Counted from the first letter of the stretch, positions 9,410 to 17,289 are shown. The stretch is DNA of 39,041 nt from Candidatus Parcubacteria bacterium (GCA_023132155.1 JAGLYP010000012.1:1-39041); one strand, 5' to 3'. Notes: a model not told the origin generated them from the letters alone. Numbers and translations are program-made.

Positions 9410-9493
9410 GGAGAGTTCGCCTAGCGGCCTATGGCACTTGCTTGGAAAGCAAGCGGGTGAAAGCCCACGCGAGTTCGAATCTCGCACTCTCCG
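9410..9493 (+). tRNA. tRNA-Ser(GGA)
   Basis: The acceptor stem GGAGAGT/ACTCTCC has discriminator G. The D-arm is GCC...GGC. The anticodon stem CTTGC/GCAAG encloses loop TTGGAAA, giving anticodon GGA (serine UCC/UCU). A long variable arm (CGGGTGAAAGCCCAC) marks a class II tRNA, and the T-arm is GCGAG-TTCGAAT-CTCGC. All stems pair. The CCA end is not encoded. It is 84 nt in length. Confidence 0.97.
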
Positions 9494-9525
9494 CCTACGC
9501 TAAAGCTTCGGCGGATAAATCCGCC
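9491..9525. repeat. Palindromic repeat after tRNA-Ser (same family as in ligA)
   Basis: CCGCCTACGCTAAAGCTTCGGCGG is followed by GGCGGATAAATCCGCC. These are two overlapping hairpins that begin in the last bases of the tRNA acceptor stem. The core CGCTAAAGCT is shared with the ligA insert. Confidence 0.65.
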
Positions 9526-9566
9526 AATTTATAATTTCAGCGTTTTTGGGAATTTTTTATTTTTTT

Positions 9567-11327
9567 TTATATTATCTTATTCTCAATTTTATTTTTAACT
9601 TCCTTGATAAACTCGGTTTTTTTTAAATTTCTTATCTCCCCGGAACCGCGATCTCTGATTGATAATTTATTTGACTTCGTTTCTTTATCGCCCACAACCA
9701 AAATATACGGGATTTTTTCTTTAATTGCCTTTCTGGTTTTATTCCCAACAGTTTCGTCGCTATTATCAACCTCTACTCTGATATCATTATCCATAAATTC
9801 TTTAGCCAGCGTTTTACAATATTCAATATGGCTTTCGCCTACTGAAATTATTTTAGCTTGTACGGGAGAAAGCCAAACAGGAAAAGCGCCGGCAAAATGC
9901 TCAATTAAAAGCATTAAAAATCTCTCATACGAGCCTAAAATTGCCCTATGGATCATTACCGGAGTTTTTTCTTTTCCTTTTTTATCAATGTATGTCATGT
10001 TAAATCTTTTAGGCGTTGCAAAATCCAATTGTATCGTTGGTATTTGCACTTCTCTCCCTGTCGCGTCTTTAAACATAAAATCTAATTTTGGACCGTATAA
10101 CGCGGCTTCTCCTTCGCATTTTTTCGCGTCTAATTTCATTTCATTTGAAATTTCTTGTAATATTTTTTCACATTCGTCCCAGTCTTTCATATCGCCAATA
10201 TATTTTTCAGGATGAGCATAATCGCGAACCGAAAGAGACACCCAATGATTATCCCACATTCCGAGTGAATTATAAAAATCTTCAATAATGTTTACTATAT
10301 TTTTGATTTCTTCTTTCACTTGCTCAGGGGTGCAAAAAATATGGCCATCCTCAACTGTTATAGGTATTACTCTTTGCAAACCGCATAGTTCACCTGGTTT
10401 TTCATCCCTATATTGTTTTTCGGATTCCATATATCTAATTGGCAATTCCCTGTATGAGCGAGGTCTGGATAAATATATTTGTATTTGATGCGGACATTGG
10501 ACAGGTTTTAAAACATAGTGATCTTTATAATGAGATTTTACATGAAAAAGCTCATCGCCGAATTTTGCTTTATGTCCGGAAATTTCATATAAATCTATTT
10601 TTGTTAAATGAGGCGTTGCAACTTTGCCAAATCCGTAATTTCTGCAAATTTCTTCTACTCTTTTTTGCAATTCATCTAGTATTACTACGCCTTTGGGGGT
10701 AAAAAGAGGAAGTCCGGGACCAACCAATTCTGAAAAACAAAATAAATCTAATTCTTTCCCTAATTTTCTATGGTCCCTTTTGGCCGCCTCTTCCGCCATT
10801 TTAAAATATTCTTCAACCTTTTCTTTTGATTCAAAGGCAATGGCGTAAATTCTGGTAAGCATTTTATTATTTTCATCTCCTTTCCAATATGCCCCCGCGA
10901 TTTTATTCAGCTTGAAATTGGCAATTAATTTTTTGCCTGCTTTTTCCAGATGAGGTCCCTTGCACAAATCTTCAAATTCACCGATTTTATAATAACTTAC
11001 TTTGGTTTCCCCGTTGTTTTTCAAATCTTCCAATAGCTCTTTTTTATAAATTTGCCCAGCGCTATTCTCTTTTTTAATCGCTTCGTTTATATCAAGCTCA
11101 ATTTTTTTAAAGAGCTGATTTTTTTTTAAAATAATCTTCATTTCTTTCTCAATTTTTTTTAAATTTTCCTCTCCGATTTTTTTTTCTCCAAAATCAAAGT
11201 CATAATAAAATCCGTTTTCAATCGCCGGACCGATTGCGAATTTTACGTTAGGATATAATTTTTTTACCGCTGAGGCCATTACATGAGACAGGGAATGGCG
11301 CATTATTTCTAAATTTTCATTTTTCAT
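9567..11327 (-). CDS. thrS: Threonyl-tRNA synthetase without TGS domain
   Basis: It attaches threonine to tRNA-Thr. The protein begins directly at the editing domain (HSLSHVMASAV at residue ~11, DLCKGPHL at ~118), so the usual ~60-residue N-terminal TGS domain is missing and the length is 586 rather than ~640. The class II core carries the zinc ligands Cys (PVQCPHQ), His (EDGHIFC) and His (VMIHRAILGS). Motif 2 (RDEKPGELCGLQRV) and motif 3 (GSYERFLMLLIEHF) are also present. The C-terminal anticodon domain (QAKIISVGESHIEYC onward) is complete. It converges on tRNA-Ser. There is no Shine-Dalgarno. No in-frame ATG further upstream would restore a TGS domain. The many antisense ORFs in this region are shadows. 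Confidence 0.96.
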   Translation of the reverse strand: MKNENLEIMRHSLSHVMASAVKKLYPNVKFAIGPAIENGFYYDFDFGEKKIGEENLKKIEKEMKIILKKNQLFKKIELDINEAIKKENSAGQIYKKELLEDLKNNGETKVSYYKIGEFEDLCKGPHLEKAGKKLIANFKLNKIAGAYWKGDENNKMLTRIYAIAFESKEKVEEYFKMAEEAAKRDHRKLGKELDLFCFSELVGPGLPLFTPKGVVILDELQKRVEEICRNYGFGKVATPHLTKIDLYEISGHKAKFGDELFHVKSHYKDHYVLKPVQCPHQIQIYLSRPRSYRELPIRYMESEKQYRDEKPGELCGLQRVIPITVEDGHIFCTPEQVKEEIKNIVNIIEDFYNSLGMWDNHWVSLSVRDYAHPEKYIGDMKDWDECEKILQEISNEMKLDAKKCEGEAALYGPKLDFMFKDATGREVQIPTIQLDFATPKRFNMTYIDKKGKEKTPVMIHRAILGSYERFLMLLIEHFAGAFPVWLSPVQAKIISVGESHIEYCKTLAKEFMDNDIRVEVDNSDETVGNKTRKAIKEKIPYILVVGDKETKSNKLSIRDRGSGEIRNLKKTEFIKEVKNKIENKII

Positions 11328-11440
11328 ATTATTGTTAAAATAAAATTAATTAATTATTTTATATTAAAAGGTTTTTTGGACAATTCTGTGGGTTTAAGTG
11401 TTATATTTTTTGTCATTTCAGTTAAAAATACTCATCTTTT

Positions 11441-11591
11441 TGTCATCCTGGAATTTTTATTGGAGCGATAGCGGAAATAAAAATATCCGGGATCCAGGGG
11501 TAAAATGCACGTACTTGCGCTTATTTGTTATTGTTTATTTATTTCTCGCTCCCCTGGATTCTAGGTTGCGCTTCGCGCCCCTAGAATGACA
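11441..11591. mobile_element. MITE-like palindromic element with TGTCAT ends
   Basis: The ends TGTCATCCTGG and CTAGAATGACA form an imperfect terminal inverted repeat. Inside are GGATCCAGGGG and CCCCTGGATTC, a second nested pair, plus a GCGC-TTC-GCGC hairpin. No transposase is encoded. The GTCAT...ATGAC architecture resembles dispersed palindromic elements known from other bacteria. Confidence 0.55.
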
Positions 11592-11653
11592 GTAGATGGG
11601 GGGTATACTAAAAATTTATTAATTACCCATAAAATTGCCTGAAGAACCTATTA

Positions 11654-11709
11654 AAAAATCTCGTTCTAGCGCGTTAAAATTTATTTTAACGAGCTAGAAC
11701 GAGATTTTT
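11654..11709. repeat. 56-bp near-perfect palindrome
   Basis: AAAAATCTCGTTCTAGC, then GC, GTTAAAAT, TT, ATTTTAAC, GA and GCTAGAACGAGATTTTT. Only the GC/GA step fails to pair. The T-run at one end and A-run at the other give a bidirectional terminator shape, but the stem is far longer than usual. Confidence 0.75.
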
Positions 11710-11735
11710 CCCGCGGTTCCATCTAATTTTCCCGG

Positions 11736-11894
11736 TAGACCCGTTGCGTAATAAGTTGCGTAGCGAAATTTTCAGATTTTGAGGAAATTTCTTTTAAAAA
11801 TTTTTTGCTTATATGGTGTATAGGCCAAAAATTTTTAAAAGAAATTTACCAAAATATGGAAATTGCAGTAGCAAATTATTACGCAATGGGTCTA
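11736..11894. mobile_element. 159-bp full-length hairpin element with TA-GACCC ends (MITE-like)
   Basis: The terminal repeats TAGACCCGTTGCGTAATAA and TTATTACGCAATGGGTCTA match except for one base. The inner arms AAATTTCTTTTAAAAATTTTT and their exact complement continue the pairing to a ~15-base loop. TA at both outer ends fits a TA target duplication, as used by IS630/Tc1-type transposases. No coding capacity is seen. Confidence 0.65.
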
Positions 11895-11925
11895 ATGTTA
11901 TCGGGACGCTTGCTTTTTTTATTCC

Positions 11926-11959
11926 GGAATTAGCCCCGGCCTTACGGATCCGGGATTCC
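11926..11959. repeat. Small G/C hairpin
   Basis: GGAAT...CCCCGG pairs with CCGGG.ATTCC. It lies 32 bases after the 159-bp element and shares the GGATCC/CCGGG style of the 11441 element. Confidence 0.4.
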
Positions 11960-12155
11960 AAAAATAGTTGGAAATGCGATTGGTAGTCGCAACAATTTTC
12001 TGAAAATAAAATATTTAATTGCTTTATTTTTATTATAGCTAAAATAAAATATATGTCAAATTAAATTTATTGGCTTTTGTTGTAAAATTTTTAAAAATAC
12101 AGTAAGCTGGTAGTAATTGTTTTTAAGATTTTATGAGAACAAAAGAAAGTTTTAA

Positions 12156-12365
12156 AAATCAGAGCTGAAAATTTTAATTGATTATAGTTCGGCGGAAAAT
12201 AGCTTAAAAGTTTTTTTGGCAGTAGATTACGGTTTTGAAAAGCTTTATGTTTTCGAGTCGGTTTATTATTCAAATTCCCAAGTAAACCCCGGCTTGAAGC
12301 GCCGGCGGGATTATAAATTTTGGGATAATTATATTATTTCTATTCAAAAAGCTGACATGGGATGA
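12156..12365 (+). pseudogene. Possible gene remnant
   Basis: Seventy codons are open without a usable start (ILIDYSSAENSLKVFLAVDY and onward), with amino-acid use closer to protein than to chance. An ATG at 12133 lies in another frame and stops at 12166-12168, as if one frameshift separated them. No family is recognised, so this may be chance. Confidence 0.2.
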
Positions 12366-12432
12366 CATTCGCGGACAGTTGAAGTGATTTTTGCTTCTTT
12401 GTTATTTTGACCGGAGTCTTGCTTGATATAAA

Positions 12433-12542
12433 ATGATACGATTTAATTTTATTTTTTTGGCTAAATTTAAAATAAAATTAATAATAAGATTGATTAAATT
12501 ATTAAAATATGATACAATTAATATAGAAAAATGATACGATTT
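12433..12542 (+). promoter_or_regulatory. Triple operator-like repeat and promoter of the Fic gene
   Basis: Three copies of ATGATACGATTT (one as ATGATACAATTA) start at 12433, 12509 and 12531. The promoter TTGATT (12490-12495), 17 bases, TACAAT (12513-12518) places copy 2 on the -10 box and copy 3 on the leader directly against the start codon. Copies 2 and 3 are 22 bases apart, about two DNA turns. This is the classic layout for autorepression by the winged-helix domain of the encoded protein. Confidence 0.6.
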
Positions 12543-12544
12543 TT

Positions 12545-13594
12545 ATGTTAGATAGAAAACAAAAAATAATAAATATAGTAAAAAAGGGGGATATTGGCAT
12601 TAAAGATTTGTTGCTTGAAGTAAATAAGGGCGCGGCAAAAAAGGCTTCAAAAATTACTATTATTCGTGATTTGGATGGTTTGATAAAAAACAGCTTGATT
12701 GAAAGAATAGGAAGGGGCCCGGCGATAAAATATCGGATAGCGGCAGGATATAAGCTTTTTGAGGATATAGACGAGGCAGAGTATTTTTCAAGCGAGCCGG
12801 ATAAAAGAAGCGCTAAAAATGTTTTTAATTTTGAAGTTTTTGGTTTGCTTGAAAAAAATAGCGTATTTAATGAAACTGAGGAAAGTTTTTTAAATGAATT
12901 AAATGAGAAATACCAAAAAAATATCGCCAGCTTGCCTAAGGAAATTATCAGAAAGGAATCTGAAAGATTGATGATTGAGCTAAGCTGGAAATCTTCAAAA
13001 ATTGAAGGAAATACTTACGATTTGCTGGAAACGGAATTTTTAATTAAAGAAAACAGGGAAGCAAGCGGCCATACAAAGCTGGAAGCGCAAATGATTTTGA
13101 ATCATAAAGACACTCTGGATTTTATTCAAAAAGAAAAAATCAAAAAAATTTCATTGCGAACAATTCAAAGAGTCCATAAGGTTTTAACCCAAAAAATGGG
13201 TATTTTAAATAGTGTTAGAAGCAAGCCGGTTGGCATAACAGGAACGGTTTATCGGCCTCTTTCAGACATGGAAAAAATAAAAAAGGCATTATATGGCTTG
13301 TGCAAGCTTGTTAATGGTAAAGAAAATATTTTTGAAAAGTCTATGTTATTAAATCTTTTGATTGCCTATGTTCAACCGTTTAATGACGGAAATAAAAGGA
13401 CAAGCCGTCTATTGGGCAATGCGGTTTTGATGTCGCGCAATTATTGTCCTTTGTCTTTTAGGAGCATTGATGAGCTGGAATACAAAAAGGCTGTAATTTT
13501 ATTTTATGAGCGGAATAATTTAAGATATTTTAAGGAATTATTTATAGAGCAATATAAGTTTGCTGTTGAAAATTATTTTAGTTCAGGAATGTAA
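12545..13594 (+). CDS. Fic-family protein with N-terminal winged helix
   Basis: Residues ~1-75 look like a DeoR/MarR-style winged helix (KKGDIGIKDLLLEV, KASKITIIRDLDGLIKNSLIERIG), probably DNA-binding. The Fic part begins with the inhibitory helix SSKIEGN (~154), matching the S/T-x-x-x-E-G/N motif that blocks ATP binding in class II Fic proteins. The Fic loop is VQPFNDGNKRTSR near residue 279; the usual first His is Gln, and the second Gly of GNGR is Lys as in Doc. Gln at the general-base position makes ordinary AMP transfer doubtful, though the rest of the nucleotide pocket is kept. The gene stands alone with its own promoter and repeats. There is no Shine-Dalgarno, because the third repeat occupies that place. 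Confidence 0.9.
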   Translation: MLDRKQKIINIVKKGDIGIKDLLLEVNKGAAKKASKITIIRDLDGLIKNSLIERIGRGPAIKYRIAAGYKLFEDIDEAEYFSSEPDKRSAKNVFNFEVFGLLEKNSVFNETEESFLNELNEKYQKNIASLPKEIIRKESERLMIELSWKSSKIEGNTYDLLETEFLIKENREASGHTKLEAQMILNHKDTLDFIQKEKIKKISLRTIQRVHKVLTQKMGILNSVRSKPVGITGTVYRPLSDMEKIKKALYGLCKLVNGKENIFEKSMLLNLLIAYVQPFNDGNKRTSRLLGNAVLMSRNYCPLSFRSIDELEYKKAVILFYERNNLRYFKELFIEQYKFAVENYFSSGM

Positions 13595-13655
13595 ATAAGG
13601 TTTTATTTTTTTAAAATAAATTAAATTAGTAGATAGTAGGATTATTATATAAAAT

Positions 13656-14771
13656 ATGCTGGAAATAAAATATGACGAGCTTGGCGGAATAGTTAATGTT
13701 GATGAAAGGATAGACAAAAAAGATATTCAAGTTAAACGCAAAATACGGCAAGGTTATAATTTTTTAGAAAGATTGCTAATTAAAAATAGCAAAAAAGTAA
13801 ATTATTTATTTGATGAAAACGGGAAATATAGCTGCCGCGCGCAAATTGCCCCGAGCGTAATACGCATCGGCCCGACCAACCGCTGTACCGGCCGCTGTTT
13901 TTATTGTCCGCGGGAGTATATTCACGACAAAGGAACAGGGTATATGGATTTCGCGCTGTTTGAAAAAATAATCGCTTGGGCAAAAGCGAATAAGGTTGGC
14001 ACGATTTCATTCGCGCTTTTTGGCGAGCCGTTTTTGCATCCGCGTATTTTTGATATGCTGGATTTGGCGGTTAAGAACGGCATGAAAATCAGAATTTCCA
14101 CTAACGCGATTGTTTTAAAAAAAGAATGGGCAAAAAAGTTATTAAGTTATCCTTTTGAATCAATTGAGACATCAATGGACGGCTTTACCCGCAACGAATA
14201 TTTAAAAGGCAAGCAGGTTGATAAGTATGAGCAGGCAAAAGAAAATATTTTGTATTTGCTTAAAAAAGCCAAAGAAAAAAAATCAAAAATATTATTTAAT
14301 GTTCATTTTGTTGATATTGGCAATGTGTCGTTTTTAAATAAAGTCCGCTATATTAGATTCTGGAAAAAAGAATTAAAGGGATTAAAATATTTGACCAGCT
14401 TTTATTATGAACCGCACAATTGGGCCGGAACGAGGAGCCATCTTACTCGTGAGATGAATTTTGTTGATAGACTTTTAAATAAATGGGAGCTAAAAAAGCC
14501 CTGTATGTACATAAAGGGCATGAACATAGATTGGAACGGCGATGTTTATATCTGCACCAATGATCCGGCTGAAAAAGCGGTAATCGGCAATGCAAACAAT
14601 GACAGCTTAGAAAAAATATATAACGGCGAGAAAAGAATGAAATATTTAAGCGAACATGAATCAGGGCGTTTTAAAAATCTGAATTGCGCGGTTTGCAACG
14701 TAAACAGTGTCAGGCCATTGGCGGTTATTAAGAAGAGGATTATAAACGCGGTTGTCGGGGTTTTTAGTTGA
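13656..14771 (+). CDS. Radical SAM protein with SPASM-like C-terminal domain
   Basis: The [4Fe-4S] motif CTGRCFYC is at residues 77-84, followed by the SAM-binding GEP motif (FALFGEPFLHP) and a core fold to ~270. The C-terminal part has cysteines spaced as in a SPASM/twitch domain (PCMYIKGMNIDW, DVYICTNDP, NLNCAVCN). The substrate is unknown. Similar enzymes occur in sugar and peptide modification loci, and position at the head of a glycosyltransferase block suggests sugar or carrier chemistry. It overlaps or abuts the next gene (stop TGA at 14769-14771). Confidence 0.88.
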   Translation: MLEIKYDELGGIVNVDERIDKKDIQVKRKIRQGYNFLERLLIKNSKKVNYLFDENGKYSCRAQIAPSVIRIGPTNRCTGRCFYCPREYIHDKGTGYMDFALFEKIIAWAKANKVGTISFALFGEPFLHPRIFDMLDLAVKNGMKIRISTNAIVLKKEWAKKLLSYPFESIETSMDGFTRNEYLKGKQVDKYEQAKENILYLLKKAKEKKSKILFNVHFVDIGNVSFLNKVRYIRFWKKELKGLKYLTSFYYEPHNWAGTRSHLTREMNFVDRLLNKWELKKPCMYIKGMNIDWNGDVYICTNDPAEKAVIGNANNDSLEKIYNGEKRMKYLSEHESGRFKNLNCAVCNVNSVRPLAVIKKRIINAVVGVFS

Positions 14772-14785
14772 GAATTATAAAAATT

Positions 14786-15892
14786 ATGAAACTATTAATA
14801 TGCACGCAAAAAGTTGATATAAACGATGATTTACTGGGGTTTTTTCATTCCTGGATTGCGGAGTTTGCGAAAAATTGCGAGCAGGTAACGGTTGTGTGTT
14901 TATATAAGGGCGAGTATGATTTGCCTGAGAATGTGGATGTGTTGAGTTTAGGAAAAGAAAAAAGGAATCAGGAATCAGGAATCAGGAATAAGGGAATTGC
15001 CCAATTGTTAAATTGTTTGATTGTTAAATTGTTGTATTTTTTTAATTTTTATAAATATATTTGGCATGAGCGGAAGAATTATGATTCTGTATTTGTTCAT
15101 ATGAATTCTGTTTATGTTTTGCTTGGCGGGCTATTTTGGCGGATGTGGCGGAAAAAAATCGGGCTTTGGTACGCGCATGGGTATGTGCCGTGGGAGTTAC
15201 GGGTTGCGGAAAAGTTTGTTGATAATATTTTTACGTCAACAGCGAGCGGGTGCCGGATGAAAAGCGACAAGATTAGGATTGTCGGGCAGGGGATAGATTT
15301 TAACAAATTTCAAATAAATTCAAAATTCAAAATTCAAAATTCAAAATTCAATTTGATTACCATAGGCAGAATTTCGCCGGTTAAGGATATTGGGATACTG
15401 ATTAAGGCGGTAGATGTTTTGGTGAAAAAGGGAATTAATGTTAAACTTGATATTATCGGAAAAGCAGGGCTTGTTGAACAGAGAGAATATTATAAATTTT
15501 TGCAAGAATTGGTTAAAGAAAAAAAATTGGAGAATAATATAAATTTTGCCGGCGCTGTGCCAAATAAAAATATTGCCAAACATCTGCAAGAAGCCGATAT
15601 TTTTGTCAGCGCCAGCCAAACAGGCAGTCTGGACAAGACTTTTCTTGAAGCCATGGCCTGCGGTTTGCCGGTGATAGGATGCAACGAAGCCTTGCTTGCG
15701 GTTTTGGGAGATTATGAAAAGGATTTGTTTTACGCGATTGGGGATTTTAATGGATTGAGCGAGAGAATTAAGGGCGTGGTTGATTTGAGCGGGGATGATT
15801 ATGTGAGGATGGGTGATGATTTACGGAAGGTAGTTGTAGACAGGCATGGGCTTGAGAATTTTATTAAGAAGATAATGGCAATATTAAAATAA
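14786..15892 (+). CDS. GT4-type glycosyltransferase with repeat-rich insertions
   Basis: It is a retaining GT-B transferase. The C-terminal donor domain has INLITIGRISPVKDIG-type entry (IGRISPVKD), the AGAVPNKNIAKHLQEADIFVS stretch, and the EX7E-type end SLDKTFLEAMACGLPVIGC. I prefer ATG at 14786 over the track's TTG at 14768, which overlaps the previous stop. Three coding segments are made of short tandem repeats: NQESGIRNKG (14964-14990), a degenerate stretch at 14995-15033, and NSKFKIQNSKF (15318-15352). They lie in the N-terminal domain and the inter-domain linker. Unit gain or loss would shift the frame, so this gene could switch on and off. Confidence 0.88.
   Translation: MKLLICTQKVDINDDLLGFFHSWIAEFAKNCEQVTVVCLYKGEYDLPENVDVLSLGKEKRNQESGIRNKGIAQLLNCLIVKLLYFFNFYKYIWHERKNYDSVFVHMNSVYVLLGGLFWRMWRKKIGLWYAHGYVPWELRVAEKFVDNIFTSTASGCRMKSDKIRIVGQGIDFNKFQINSKFKIQNSKFNLITIGRISPVKDIGILIKAVDVLVKKGINVKLDIIGKAGLVEQREYYKFLQELVKEKKLENNINFAGAVPNKNIAKHLQEADIFVSASQTGSLDKTFLEAMACGLPVIGCNEALLAVLGDYEKDLFYAIGDFNGLSERIKGVVDLSGDDYVRMGDDLRKVVVDRHGLENFIKKIMAILK
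14964..14990 (+). repeat. Heptamer tandem repeat in GT4 gene (GGAATCA unit)
   Basis: Three exact GGAATCA copies plus GGAATA. Period 7, in the coding sequence. Confidence 0.85.
15318..15352 (+). repeat. Heptamer tandem repeat in GT4 gene (ATTCAAA unit)
   Basis: Five copies of ATTCAAA, the last imperfect. They encode a 7-residue protein period (NSKFKIQ) in the linker between the two Rossmann domains. Confidence 0.85.
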
Positions 15893-15899
15893 ATTAGAC

Positions 15900-16628
15900 A
15901 TGCAAACAGAACAAGTAAAAAATAAATATAATAAAGATATAAAAGGCAAATATAATAATAAATATGAGCAGGAGCGGTGGTTTAAAAACGATATTCAAAA
16001 GGCGGGATACGACATGACTTTGAACGCAATTAAAAAGCATGCGTTTGCGAGTGCTTACGTGTCTTGTTTTGAGCTTGGCCCGGGGCATGGAACTTGGACT
16101 AAAGAACTATTGGAATATAGTGATAAAGCAAATTATGATTTATTGGATATTTCCAGCGAGATGTTAAGACTGGTTAAGGAGAGGTTTAAAGACAGGGAAA
16201 ATATTAATTATATTGAAAGTGATTTTTTGGAATTTAAGCCTGAAAAACAATATGACTTTTTCTTTTCTTCACGCGTGATTGAATATATTCCGAAAAAAGA
16301 AGAGGTAATAAAAAAAATATCAGACCTAATAAAGCCACGCGGAAGAGGATTTATTATTACAAAAACACCAAAATATTTGCGCGACAAAATGCTCGGGCGC
16401 AAGATTGATGATTTTCATAGCGGACAAATTGCTCCGGAAAAATTAATGGAATTATTTAAAAAAAATAATTGTAAAAATATAAAAATTTATCCGGTTACAA
16501 TGAGCTGGCCGTTTTGGCGTTCGGCAAAAATGAATATGCTATTACACAAGACATTCGGCAATCATCGGTTAAATTTAATCAGCCAATTTTTTTCAGAATC
16601 TTATTGTGTTGTTTTTGATAAAAAGTAA
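15900..16628 (+). CDS. Class I SAM-dependent methyltransferase
   Basis: Motif I is CFELGPGHGTWTKELL and motif II/acidic loop is YDLLDISSEML. The FFFSSRVIEYIP segment and the GRGFIITKTP strand complete a Rossmann methyltransferase of 242 residues. The type II-like 11 family is the closest recalled group. Its substrate is probably a sugar or lipid-linked glycan, judged from the neighbours. It begins 7 bases after the GT4 stop and ends 4 bases before the kinase-like gene. Confidence 0.85.
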   Translation: MQTEQVKNKYNKDIKGKYNNKYEQERWFKNDIQKAGYDMTLNAIKKHAFASAYVSCFELGPGHGTWTKELLEYSDKANYDLLDISSEMLRLVKERFKDRENINYIESDFLEFKPEKQYDFFFSSRVIEYIPKKEEVIKKISDLIKPRGRGFIITKTPKYLRDKMLGRKIDDFHSGQIAPEKLMELFKKNNCKNIKIYPVTMSWPFWRSAKMNMLLHKTFGNHRLNLISQFFSESYCVVFDKK

Positions 16629-16632
16629 TTTT

Positions 16633-17244
16633 ATGCTCATAGAATTATACGGCCTGCCAGGGTCGGGAAAAACCACTTTGGCAAGAAAAATCGCCAAAAA
16701 AAGAGGATATAAAATAATTAAAATTCGCTTCAAGCGCGAACTGTTTTTTTATAATCTGATTTTTTTAATTAATCATCCGTACAAATTTTTTGTTCAGTTA
16801 TTTTATCTTGTAAGCAATTCAAATAATTTTAAAATTTTTTATTTTAAATTAATGAATACTTTTTTGGATTATAACGCTAAGTATCAAAAAGCGAAAAAGT
16901 ATGAAAACGCGATTTTGGATCAAGGATATTTTTTAAATGTTTTCGCAATATTTGACAATGAACAAACAGATGAAAAGATAGAAAAATATTTAAGTTATTT
17001 ATTAAAACCGGATTTGTTGATTATTGTGGATATTCCTTTTTATTTAAGCTTAGAACGTACTAAAAACAGGGGATATTTCGCACGCGAAAATTTTAGCAAC
17101 GAGTATAAAATTAAATGGCAGAAGGCTATAAAAAAAAATAATAGAGTATTTTTGAATATGATAAACAGTATTAAAATTAATTATATAAAAATTGATGAAA
17201 CAAATAATATGCAAGAACGTTTTTCAAAAGATTTTGCAAAATAA
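16633..17244 (+). CDS. P-loop kinase-like protein
   Basis: The N-terminus starts directly with a Walker A motif (MLIELYGLPGSGKTTLARK). It has a DQGYF segment and the strand PDLLIIVDIPFYLSLERTKNRGYF, in the style of thymidylate or small-molecule kinases of the AAA_18/33 type, with basic lid residues. ATG at 16633 is chosen over TTG at 16606, which lies inside the methyltransferase gene. A role in phosphorylating a sugar, nucleoside or carrier precursor of the locus is inferred only from context. Confidence 0.75.
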   Translation: MLIELYGLPGSGKTTLARKIAKKRGYKIIKIRFKRELFFYNLIFLINHPYKFFVQLFYLVSNSNNFKIFYFKLMNTFLDYNAKYQKAKKYENAILDQGYFLNVFAIFDNEQTDEKIEKYLSYLLKPDLLIIVDIPFYLSLERTKNRGYFARENFSNEYKIKWQKAIKKNNRVFLNMINSIKINYIKIDETNNMQERFSKDFAK

Positions 17245-17289
17245 TTATTTTTAATATTAGCCATTATTTTCGTATCGATATTATAGTAT

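Larger units (their letters stand above)
11328..12544. other. Gene-poor 1.2 kb stretch rich in inverted repeats
   Basis: No convincing intact gene is found between thrS and the Fic gene. The stretch contains a 151-bp element with GTCAT ends, a 56-bp palindrome, a 159-bp long hairpin element, a smaller G/C hairpin, a possible gene remnant and the Fic promoter region. The ORFs 11398-11589 and 12091-12273 fall in or across these repeats and have no recognisable content. Confidence 0.7.

Noticed and set aside
9604-10702. Four plus-strand ORFs antisense to thrS
   Set aside because: thrS is a full, recognisable protein on the other strand; the ORFs have no family features.
12091-12273. 60-aa minus-strand ORF in the gene-poor stretch
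   Set aside because: Basic, low-complexity, no ribosome site and no recognisable content.
14768-14785. TTG start for the GT4 gene given in the ORF track (likewise 16606 and GTG 32362)
   Set aside because: Each overlaps the previous gene, and an ATG at 14786, 16633 or 32377 begins exactly at the family's usual N-terminus.
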